Positions 8,486-15,337 of a stretch of DNA of 64,000 nucleotides are shown here, in pieces. The stretch's first letter is position 1. Every line of letters begins with the position of its first letter. The notes beneath the pieces were generated by a model that was not told the origin of the DNA, did not search any database, and saw nothing but the letters and a program-made list of their open reading frames with translations. The translations under genes were made by a program, and so were the position numbers. Origin of the DNA: Pseudomonas sediminis. GTDB taxonomy: Bacteria; Pseudomonadota; Gammaproteobacteria; Pseudomonadales; Pseudomonadaceae. The stretch lies in the NCBI RefSeq assembly GCF_002741105.1, contig NZ_NIQU01000001.1:310001-374000 (forward strand), in the 5' to 3' direction.

Positions 8486-10339
8486 ATGACCAGAAGAACA
8501 GCGATCTTGAAACGGATATTCGCCGTCCTTGCCCTGAGCTTCAGCTTTCCCCTGCACGCTGCCACGCTCGAACAACTGGCCAACGATCCTTACTGGCTCG
8601 CCCTCGGCCACTATGAAACCGGCAAGCTCGGCGGCTGGCGTAGCTATGTCGACGACAACGATTTCTTTCTCGCCGAAGATGGCGACAGCGACCCGGCAGC
8701 TGAACTGCAGGCGACCCTTAAGGCGCTGTACCAAACTGCCGAACTGGGCGACCGCCACCCGCAGTGCGTCTACCCGGCGCGTACCCGTTGGCTCAAGGCG
8801 CAATTGCAACTCGATGACATGCCCAGCCCCGACTGCGCCGAATATCGAAACTGGTTCGCCGACGTCAATCCACACAGCACGGTGCTGGTGTTCCCGGCAG
8901 CTTACCTGAACAGCCCCTCGTCGATGTTCGGCCATACCCTGCTGCGCATCGACCAGCCTGACATCGATAGCCACAACACCGCACTGCTCAGTTACGCGCT
9001 GAATTTCGGTGCGTTCATCGAAGGTAACGACAACAGCATCCTCTACGCCTGGCGCGGCCTGATGGGCGGCTATCCCGGCCTGTTCGCCCTGGTGCCGTAC
9101 CGCGAGAAACTCAGCGAATACAACCGCCTGGAAAATCGCGACCTGTGGGAATACCGGCTGAACCTGACGCCGGAAGAAACCGCGCGCATGGTCGAGCACG
9201 TCTGGGAACTCAAGCAGATCCGCTTCGACTACTTTTTCTTCGACGAGAACTGCTCCTACCGCCTGCTGGAACTGCTGGAAATCGCCCGCCCCGGTATCGA
9301 GCTGACCGAACATTTCCCGCTCACAGCCATCCCCACCGACACAGTGCGCGCGGTCAAGGATGCCGGGCTGATCGAACGCATCGACTACCGCCCCTCGCGC
9401 GAACGCGAACTGCTGGCCCGCGCTGAACCGCTGGAGCGCGACGAACAGGCCTGGGTGCTGCGCCTGAGCCAAGACCCAACGCAACTCGACGACAGCGCCC
9501 TCCTCGCCCTGCCGGCGGAACGCCGTGCCCTGATCCAGGACGCCGCCTTCCGTCTGGTGCGCTACCACGCCAACGATGAAGAGCGCAGCAGCAACGCCCA
9601 GCGCAGCTTCCAGCTACTCGGCGCGATCAATCGCAACCCGCCACCGCCACTGGCAGTCGAGCGCCCGCCGCTGCCTGAGGAAGGCCACGAATCACGCACC
9701 TGGCAACTGGCTGGCGGCAGCCGCGATGATCGCGCCTTTGCCGAGTACGGCCTGCGCATGGCCTACCACGACCTCACCGACAACCTCGACGGCTTCCCAC
9801 TCGGCGCGCAGATCGAGATCTTCCAGCTCAAGCTGCGCCAGTACGAGAACAACCACTGGCAGTTGCAACGCCTGGATCTGGCCAATATCCGCTCGCTAAC
9901 ACCACGCAACGCCCTGCTGCAGCCGCTGTCCTGGCAGATCGGCGGCGGTTTGGAGCGGGTGCTAGGCGAAGATGGCGATAGCCGGTTGGTCGGCCATATC
10001 AGCGGTGGTGCCGGCGCCACCTGGCAGTTGCACGACGACCTACTGGGCTTTGCCCTCGGCACCGCACGCCTGGAATACAACGAGGACTTTGCCGCCGTTA
10101 TCTCCCCAGCGCTGGGCTTCAACAGCGGCCTGCTCTGGCGCAACCCGCTGGGCAACATGACCCTGGAAGCTGCAGGCGATTACTTCCACAACGGTGAAGT
10201 GCGCCGACGTCTATCGCTCAACCAGCAATGGGAAGTTTCGCGCAACCTCGGCCTGCGCCTGAGCGCCCAGCGCGAATTCAGCCAGCTGGCTAGCCCGGTC
10301 AATGAAGTGAAACTGGAGCTGCGCTGGTATCACTACTAA
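8486..10339 (+). CDS. Lnb N-terminal periplasmic domain (DUF4105) protein
   Basis: The 617-residue protein starts with a signal peptide (MTRRTAILKRIFAVLALSFS..., cleavage likely after LHA, residue 25). The DUF4105/Lnb domain spans about 110-290, with conserved FGHTLLRID (His150) and FFDENCSYRLLELLE (Cys256). The domain name comes from lipoprotein N-acyltransferase Lnb. The C-terminal half (about 440-617) has alternating hydrophobic/aromatic stretches that look like outer-membrane or periplasmic beta strands and ends in a tyrosine-rich WYHY. It may act on acyl chains in the periplasm, but Pseudomonas has classical Lnt, so the true substrate is open. The frame extends far upstream without a family-like sequence; I chose the ATG directly before the signal peptide. 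Confidence 0.87.
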   Translation: MTRRTAILKRIFAVLALSFSFPLHAATLEQLANDPYWLALGHYETGKLGGWRSYVDDNDFFLAEDGDSDPAAELQATLKALYQTAELGDRHPQCVYPARTRWLKAQLQLDDMPSPDCAEYRNWFADVNPHSTVLVFPAAYLNSPSSMFGHTLLRIDQPDIDSHNTALLSYALNFGAFIEGNDNSILYAWRGLMGGYPGLFALVPYREKLSEYNRLENRDLWEYRLNLTPEETARMVEHVWELKQIRFDYFFFDENCSYRLLELLEIARPGIELTEHFPLTAIPTDTVRAVKDAGLIERIDYRPSRERELLARAEPLERDEQAWVLRLSQDPTQLDDSALLALPAERRALIQDAAFRLVRYHANDEERSSNAQRSFQLLGAINRNPPPPLAVERPPLPEEGHESRTWQLAGGSRDDRAFAEYGLRMAYHDLTDNLDGFPLGAQIEIFQLKLRQYENNHWQLQRLDLANIRSLTPRNALLQPLSWQIGGGLERVLGEDGDSRLVGHISGGAGATWQLHDDLLGFALGTARLEYNEDFAAVISPALGFNSGLLWRNPLGNMTLEAAGDYFHNGEVRRRLSLNQQWEVSRNLGLRLSAQREFSQLASPVNEVKLELRWYHY

Positions 10340-10404
10340 AGGGCAACACGCAGAAGGCGGGCTTCTATACTGAAATTTCCTTCACCCGTTTCAGGAGAGT
10401 CATC

Positions 10405-10650
10405 ATGCGTCGCACGCTCATGTTTCTCGCCGCTACCCTGATCAGCCTGCCGTTGTGGGCCATGCACTGCCCGCAGGACATGGCCAAGATCGATGCACTG
10501 CTGCAAAGCGATCCACCGTCCGACCCCGAGGTGCTGGCCAAGGGCAAGGAGCTGCGCGCCGAGGGCGAAGCCCTGCACAAGGCTGGCGATCACACCGAGT
10601 CGGTCAAGGTACTCGGCGAAGCCCTGGACCTGCTGTCGGCCAGCGAGTGA
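10405..10650 (+). CDS. Small exported protein, helical
   Basis: An 81-residue protein with a clear signal peptide (MRRTLMFLAATLISLPLWA, then MHCPQD). AGGAGA stands about ten bases before the ATG. The mature part is about 60 residues of charged helix (KELRAEGEALHKAGDHTESVKVLGEALDLL), resembling a single TPR-like helix pair. It follows the DUF4105 gene by 65 bases on the same strand and may be cotranscribed. Function unknown. Confidence 0.82.
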   Translation: MRRTLMFLAATLISLPLWAMHCPQDMAKIDALLQSDPPSDPEVLAKGKELRAEGEALHKAGDHTESVKVLGEALDLLSASE

Positions 10651-10654
10651 GCGC

Positions 10655-13567
10655 TCAGAAGCCGCTGTAAAGCAGCCCCAGCGCCACCTGCCTGACCTCT
10701 TGCAAATCCACAGGTTTGCTCAGGCAGGCTGACGCTCCGCGGGCCCGAGCATCCTCGAACAAGCGGGCGTCGGCCACTGCGCTGATCACCATTACCGGCA
10801 CATCACGCAAGCGAGGTTCGGCGCGCATGGCGTCGAGCACCTCGAGTCCGCTGCCGTCGGGCAAGTCGATATCCAGCAACACCAGCGCTGGTTCACTGTC
10901 CTGCAACTCAGCCAGCGCCCGCTGGCAGGAGCTCACGCCCCTGACTTCGGCAAATTCACGCAATGACGCCTGAAGGATTCTCATGCAGGCCGGGTGATCC
11001 TCCACGCACAGAACCTGCACCAGGCTCTGCACGCTCTGCGCGGGGACGTCGTCAACCTCGTCGCCCAGCCCTTCAGGGCTTGCCGCGCTGGGAATGTCGA
11101 GCCAGAAACGGCTGCCCACTCCCGCCTCGCTACGCACGCCGATCTCGCCGTCCATCAGCGTGGCCAACTCGCGGCACAGCACCAGCCCGATGCCGGTACC
11201 GGGAATATTAGAGCTTTCACGGCCGAGACGCTGGAATGGCTGGAACAGCTGCGCCAGCTGCTCGCCAGATAGCCCCGGCCCGGTGTCGTCGACCCACAGG
11301 CGCACGCAGTCGGCACGCACCTCGTAGCCCATGCGGATCATCCCGCGCGGGCTGTTGTACTTGATCGCGTTGGACAGCAAGTTGAGCAGAATCTGCCTTA
11401 CCCGCCGCGGGTCGCCCTGCACGAACAAGGGAGGATCGGCCGCCTCCATCACCTGCAGTTGCAGCTGTTTTTGTTGCACTTCGGGCTGCACCAGCTCGGC
11501 ACAGCCCTTGAGCAGGCTGCCGATCTCGATCGGCTGGAATTGCAACTGCTGGCGCCGGCTCTCGATGCTCGACAGGTCGAGGATGTCATCGACCAGCGAG
11601 GTGAGATGGCGGCTGGCGCTGACGATCTCACGCGAGTAATCGGTCTCCAGCGTGGCATCCTGCTTGTCCTGCACCTCCATCTCGATCAACTGGGCGAAGC
11701 CGTGGATGGCGTTGAGCGGCGTGCGCAGCTCATGGCTCATGCTAGACAGAAAACGACTCTTGGCCTGACTGGCGGCAAGCGCTTCGAGGCTGGCGTGACG
11801 TAACTCCTCCTGCACCTGCTTGAGCCGGGTAATGTCGACGTGGGTACCGGCGATGCGCAGCGGCCAGCCGTTCTCGTCACGCGACAGCACCTTGCCACGG
11901 CTGAGCAGCCAGAGGTATTCGCCACGGCAATCGAGATAACGATACTCGGCGTCGAAGTATTCCTCGCCACTGTCGGCGAACAGCTTGCGTAGGTGACGCA
12001 AGCGCTCCAGATCGTCCGGATGCACACGCTGATTGAACTCGCTCAAGGTCAGCAGCGACGCGCCCAACCCGAAACGCCGCACGAAGCGCTCGCTGAGCTC
12101 GATGGTCAGTGCAGCGGTATCGATCTGCCAGAGACTTTCGGTGGTGCTCTCCAGCACCAGTTGCAGGATGCTTTGCGCCTCCTGTCGCTCATGCTCGCTG
12201 GCCTTTAGCTGTTTACCGGCCTGCTGCACGGCATCGGCCAGGCGGCTGACCTCGGCGATGTGGCTGTCCGGTGCGGCGGGCAGATACTTGCCCTGACCGA
12301 GGCTGGCGGCCATGTCGACGATGCCATTGATGGGCCTCGACAACTGGTCGCTCAGGTGGCGCGAGCGCAGCCACATCAGGGCGAAGAACAACAGATAGAA
12401 CCCGGCCAGACCGGCGATCAGCAGATAACCGATCTGCATGTAGCGCTCGGCCAGCTGGTTGGTGTCATGGAAGATCTGCTCCTCGTCCACCACCAGTAAC
12501 AGGCGCCAGCCGGTCTGTGGAATCTCGCTCCAGGCCACCAACTGCTTGCGGCCACCGAGCATCACCTCTTGCGCGCTGCCATTACCTTCATTCATCGCCT
12601 GCAACAGCGACGCCATGCCCTCGCGCTTGGTGAGGTTGAAGTCTTCGGGCTTGAGCACCTCACGGCGCACGGCTTCGTCGTAGGAATACTGGGTCAGCTC
12701 ACGCAGACCGAAGTCCCGTTCCCCGGCCTTCGGCAACGCCATGATGTTGTGGTCATGGCTGACCAGCATCGCGTAGCCCTGCCAGGGCACGTTGAGCTCG
12801 GCGATTTCACCCAGGATCTGTCCGACGGTCACATCGAGACCGACCACACCTTCGAGAAAATCATCGCGATACACCGGAGCGATGGCCGACATCATCCAGC
12901 CCAGGCCGGCGGGGTCGAGATACACCTCGGTCCACATCACCTTGCGCTGCGGGTTGTGCTTGGCGTCGGCCAGGTAATAGAAGTTGTAATCGGGTATCAC
13001 CATGTCGTGGGGATACTGCGCGGGCGTATCGAACCAGGGGTAAATGCGGTTGTAGCTATCCCAGGTGTTGAAATACAGGGCTGCCACCAGCGGGTTGGCC
13101 TGGCGGATCGAACTCATCAGCGGATCGAGCTGCGACAGGCGCATCACCTTGGCGTGATCCTGCTGTGCCAGCGGCGTGCTGTTGGCATAGAAGGAGGCCG
13201 CACGCCCGTCATCGCTGCGGGTATAGAAGACGCCGTCGGTCACAGCATGACGCTGACGCTCGAGTTCGTCAGCCTCAAAGCGGGTATCGAGCAGGGCCTT
13301 GTGGGTGGCATCACGGTACACCTGCACCAGGGACTCGATCGAGCGCAGGCGACCGTCGATGATCTGCCCCTCACGCAACGCCGCGCTAGCCAGGTCCTTG
13401 ACCGCCGTCTCCTGCAGATGGCCGATCTGCGCATCGCGAATCGCCTGGTTGCTTAGCAGATACACCGCAATCAACACCGACTCCACCAGAATCAGCGGGA
13501 TCAGTGCGCTTTGCACAAACGCGCGCCAGATCCACTGACGGAGAGGGTAGCGGCTAGAACTCGGCAT
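10655..13567 (-). CDS. Hybrid sensor histidine kinase with Cache domain and receiver
   Basis: The 970-residue inner-membrane sensor has a first membrane helix (about 14-38), a large periplasmic dCache-like sensor (about 40-370), a second helix (about 377-400), a HAMP-like linker, a PAS/PAC domain (about 470-580, ending GTHVDITRLKQVQEEL), HisKA with the H-box SSMSHELRTPLNAIHGFAQL (His near 609), and an HATPase with N-box LLNLLSNAIKYNSPRG and G-boxes DDTGPGL and GTGIGLVLC. A C-terminal receiver has the phospho-acceptor in LLDIDLPDGSG (about 897) and the Lys of LSKPVDL (about 947). There is no HPt domain, so a separate HPt protein probably passes the phosphate on. Ligand and output are not visible here. 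It is convergent with the small exported gene. Confidence 0.93.
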   Translation of the reverse strand: MPSSSRYPLRQWIWRAFVQSALIPLILVESVLIAVYLLSNQAIRDAQIGHLQETAVKDLASAALREGQIIDGRLRSIESLVQVYRDATHKALLDTRFEADELERQRHAVTDGVFYTRSDDGRAASFYANSTPLAQQDHAKVMRLSQLDPLMSSIRQANPLVAALYFNTWDSYNRIYPWFDTPAQYPHDMVIPDYNFYYLADAKHNPQRKVMWTEVYLDPAGLGWMMSAIAPVYRDDFLEGVVGLDVTVGQILGEIAELNVPWQGYAMLVSHDHNIMALPKAGERDFGLRELTQYSYDEAVRREVLKPEDFNLTKREGMASLLQAMNEGNGSAQEVMLGGRKQLVAWSEIPQTGWRLLLVVDEEQIFHDTNQLAERYMQIGYLLIAGLAGFYLLFFALMWLRSRHLSDQLSRPINGIVDMAASLGQGKYLPAAPDSHIAEVSRLADAVQQAGKQLKASEHERQEAQSILQLVLESTTESLWQIDTAALTIELSERFVRRFGLGASLLTLSEFNQRVHPDDLERLRHLRKLFADSGEEYFDAEYRYLDCRGEYLWLLSRGKVLSRDENGWPLRIAGTHVDITRLKQVQEELRHASLEALAASQAKSRFLSSMSHELRTPLNAIHGFAQLIEMEVQDKQDATLETDYSREIVSASRHLTSLVDDILDLSSIESRRQQLQFQPIEIGSLLKGCAELVQPEVQQKQLQLQVMEAADPPLFVQGDPRRVRQILLNLLSNAIKYNSPRGMIRMGYEVRADCVRLWVDDTGPGLSGEQLAQLFQPFQRLGRESSNIPGTGIGLVLCRELATLMDGEIGVRSEAGVGSRFWLDIPSAASPEGLGDEVDDVPAQSVQSLVQVLCVEDHPACMRILQASLREFAEVRGVSSCQRALAELQDSEPALVLLDIDLPDGSGLEVLDAMRAEPRLRDVPVMVISAVADARLFEDARARGASACLSKPVDLQEVRQVALGLLYSGF

Positions 13568-13654
13568 TACGGCTCCTTGGCAGAGGGCGCAGGCAGATGC
13601 GAGGCGCCATCATAGCCTCCCCGGACGGAATCCGCAGTCGACGCTGAGGAACCT

Positions 13655-13683
13655 TTGCCGTACACTTCACGTCCTATCTGTAA
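13655..13683 (+). promoter_or_regulatory. Candidate sigma-70 promoter of ssrA
   Basis: TTGCCG (13655-13660) and CTGTAA (13678-13683) are separated by 17 bases, and the mature tmRNA 5' end follows 12 bases later. This fits a short pre-tmRNA leader removed by RNase P. The -10 box is a weak match. Confidence 0.4.
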
Positions 13684-13695
13684 CCGAAAAGTTTT

Positions 13696-14087
13696 GGGGC
13701 CGATTAGGATTCGACGCCGGTAGCGAAGCTCGAGGTGCATGCCGACTTGGTAACAGAAGTCGTAAATAAACTGTTGCAACTTTCTATAGTTGCCAATGAC
13801 GAAAACTACGAGGGCTACGCTCTCGCTGCGTAAGCGGCGCGACTAGTCCTTCTGGTAGCTTCGGCTCCAGCGATCACTAGGGGATGCCTGTAAACCTGAA
13901 GTGATTGTCATGCAGAACAGGATCGCCGCGTAGTACGTTGTGGACGAAGTGGCTAAAACTTACACAACTCGCCCAATGCACCCTGCCCGTCGGGCGGCTG
14001 AGGGTTAACTCAATAGACACGGCTAAGCATGTAGTACCGACAGTGGAGAACTGGCGGACGGGGGTTCAAATCCCCCCGGCTCCACCA
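13696..14087 (+). ncRNA. ssrA: Transfer-messenger RNA (tmRNA)
   Basis: The 5' end GGGGCCGATTAGGATTCGAC pairs with CGGCTCC before the encoded CCA (14085-14087) to form the acceptor stem. The T-arm GGGGTTCAAATCCCCC is intact. The tag reading frame at 13792-13833 encodes ANDENYEGYALAA followed by TAA, with the resume codon GCC after TAGTT. The RNA rescues stalled ribosomes together with SmpB and marks the product for ClpXP-type proteases. It is a one-piece tmRNA of 392 nt, which is normal for Pseudomonas. Its 3' end is a common integration site, and remnants of an integrase and a toxin-antitoxin pair follow it. Confidence 0.97.
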
Positions 14088-14104
14088 ATTCAAGCAAGCA
14101 TAAG

Positions 14105-14138
14105 CCCCTGATTTTCATAGAGAAAGTTAGGGGTTTTT
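14105..14138 (+). terminator. Rho-independent terminator of ssrA
   Basis: CCCCTGATTTTC and GAAAGTTAGGGG form a stem interrupted by wobble pairs and a mismatch, followed by TTTTTC, starting 18 bases past the tmRNA CCA. Confidence 0.85.
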
Positions 14139-14166
14139 CTTTGGGTGTCGAAAAGGCGTCGAAGCG

Positions 14167-14499
14167 TTAAGCCTGCTGGAGAAGATCGCTTTCGATGTCT
14201 GAAAAATTGCTGATCTTCACCGAACCATCGGGAAACCGGGCAATGACATCCAACTGACCACCCATGGCTTCGATGTGGCTACGCAAAGTGGAAATGTACA
14301 TGTCTGTACGCTTTTCCATCTTGGCGATGGATGGTTGCTGTACATGCAGCACCTCAGCCAGCACCTTCTGTGACAGCCCACGAGCCTGGCGCAGCTCATT
14401 AAGCGGCATCTCTGCAAGCAGCTCCTGGGCTTTGGCCTCTACCCTGGCCTGAGCCTCAGGCGCCATTTTTGCGCGCAGCTCTGCAAATTTCTTAGCCAT
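14167..14499 (-). CDS. HigA-like XRE-family antitoxin
   Basis: A 110-residue protein with a helix-turn-helix domain (about 35-90) containing LRQARGLSQKVLAEVLHVQQ and PSIAKMEKR. The N-terminal part is a charged helix. Antitoxins of this HigA2-like type bind the toxin and repress the shared promoter. The gene overlaps the upstream toxin gene by eight bases, so translation is coupled. The toxin-first order is typical of the HigBA class. It lies directly behind the ssrA terminator and is likely part of a former mobile element. Confidence 0.88.
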   Translation of the reverse strand: MAKKFAELRAKMAPEAQARVEAKAQELLAEMPLNELRQARGLSQKVLAEVLHVQQPSIAKMEKRTDMYISTLRSHIEAMGGQLDVIARFPDGSVKISNFSDIESDLLQQA

Positions 14500-14857
14500 C
14501 TATCAAGCCCTCCTTACGAAGCTGTTCCAGATGTTCGTCGTACAGTCGATCAGACAGCGGAACGTTGATGTCATACCAACGATCATCACCAGTCTTGTCG
14601 CCACCGATCAGCAAAATAGCCGAACGCCTGGGATCAAATGCATACAGGGTTCTGTAGGGTCGGCCTTCGTGCTGGGTCCTCAGCTCGCGCATGTGGCTGT
14701 GACGAGAGCCATTGACTCCGCTGCTGTGTGGAAAGCCAAGTGACGGGCCTCGCTCCTCCAGGAGCTGGACTGACACCGCAACGGACTCCTGTTCCTCAGC
14801 AGACAAGCTTTCCCACCACTCACCGAATTCGTCGGTGTATTCGATATCCCAAGTCAT
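14492..14857 (-). CDS. HigB/RelE-like toxin of a type II toxin-antitoxin pair
   Basis: A 121-residue protein starting MTWDIEYTDEFGEWWESL, with the family features MRELRTQHEGRPYRTLYAFD and AILLIGGDKTGDDRWYD, as in the phage-derived Gp49-like/HigB group of RelE-fold toxins. Such toxins cut mRNA on the ribosome. The Arg/Tyr/Lys positions typical for catalysis (R in LRTQHEGRPYR, K in GGDKTGD) are present, so it looks intact. The promoter and operator lie immediately upstream, and the predicted transcription start is close to the ATG. Confidence 0.87.
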   Translation of the reverse strand: MTWDIEYTDEFGEWWESLSAEEQESVAVSVQLLEERGPSLGFPHSSGVNGSRHSHMRELRTQHEGRPYRTLYAFDPRRSAILLIGGDKTGDDRWYDINVPLSDRLYDEHLEQLRKEGLIDG

Positions 14858-14863
14858 GGAGAA

Positions 14864-14900
14864 AATATAACCTCAAAGGAATATTCCATCAATGGAATAT
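14864..14900 (-). promoter_or_regulatory. Autoregulated promoter/operator of the toxin-antitoxin operon
   Basis: On the minus strand TTGATG (14887-14892) and TATATT (14864-14869) are 17 bases apart. An inverted repeat with 9-base arms (ATATTCCAT, CA, ATGGAATAT; 14881-14900) covers the -35 box, a typical place for HigA-type repression. The -10 box ends only six bases before the ATG, so the transcript may be leaderless. Confidence 0.65.
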
Positions 14901-14905
14901 CTGAA

Positions 14906-15332
14906 TCATAGAGACGAGAGCGGGCCAATGCGTACCGCATCCTGCAGATGATCCGGCGCCAGGCGCGCGTAGCGCATGATCATGGCTAGGCTGAAGTGAC
15001 CCAGGATTTCTGCAGTGTGAGGATGTTCCCGCCGTTCTGGATGAAGCGACTGGCGAAGGTGTGGCGCAGGGAGTGAGCTGCCTAGCCTTTCGGTAGGCGG
15101 ATGGTCGTCCTGGCCAGGGCGCGGCGGAACGAGGTGATGGCCGAGTGGCTTCCAGTGCCTGACGATCTTGGCTTCCAGCTCTGCAGTGATCGGCACCGAA
15201 CGAAACTTGCCGTTCTTGGTGCCGCTGAAGGTGATCACGCCGTTACGCAGGCCAGTCAGTTTCAGCTTCTCAGCCTCTGACCGTCGAGCACCGGTGGCCA
15301 GACAAATCAGGGCGAGCTGAGCATCGTAATGA
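14906..15332 (-). pseudogene. Tyrosine recombinase (integrase) remnant
   Basis: Only the C-terminal catalytic part is left. In the 5' direction the homology starts with DAQLALICLATGARRSEAEKL (catalytic Arg) and continues through ITFSGTKNGKFRSVPI. It then shifts frame to FRRALARTTIRLPKG, meets TAG at 15082-15084, continues AAHSLRHTFASRFIQNGGN (HxxR box), and shifts frame again before ILGHFSLAMIMRYARLAPDH (catalytic Tyr). Two frameshifts, an amber codon and loss of the N-terminal half make it non-functional. It abuts the autotransporter stop, so the loss of its 5' part may mark a deletion or recombination joint. Phage-type integrases like this often insert at ssrA, 0.8 kb away. Confidence 0.85.
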
Positions 15333-15337
15333 TGTGC

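Noticed and set aside
13567..13779. 70-codon minus-strand frame overlapping the ssrA promoter and 5' end
   Set aside because: It overlaps a certain RNA gene and has no ribosome site or family features.
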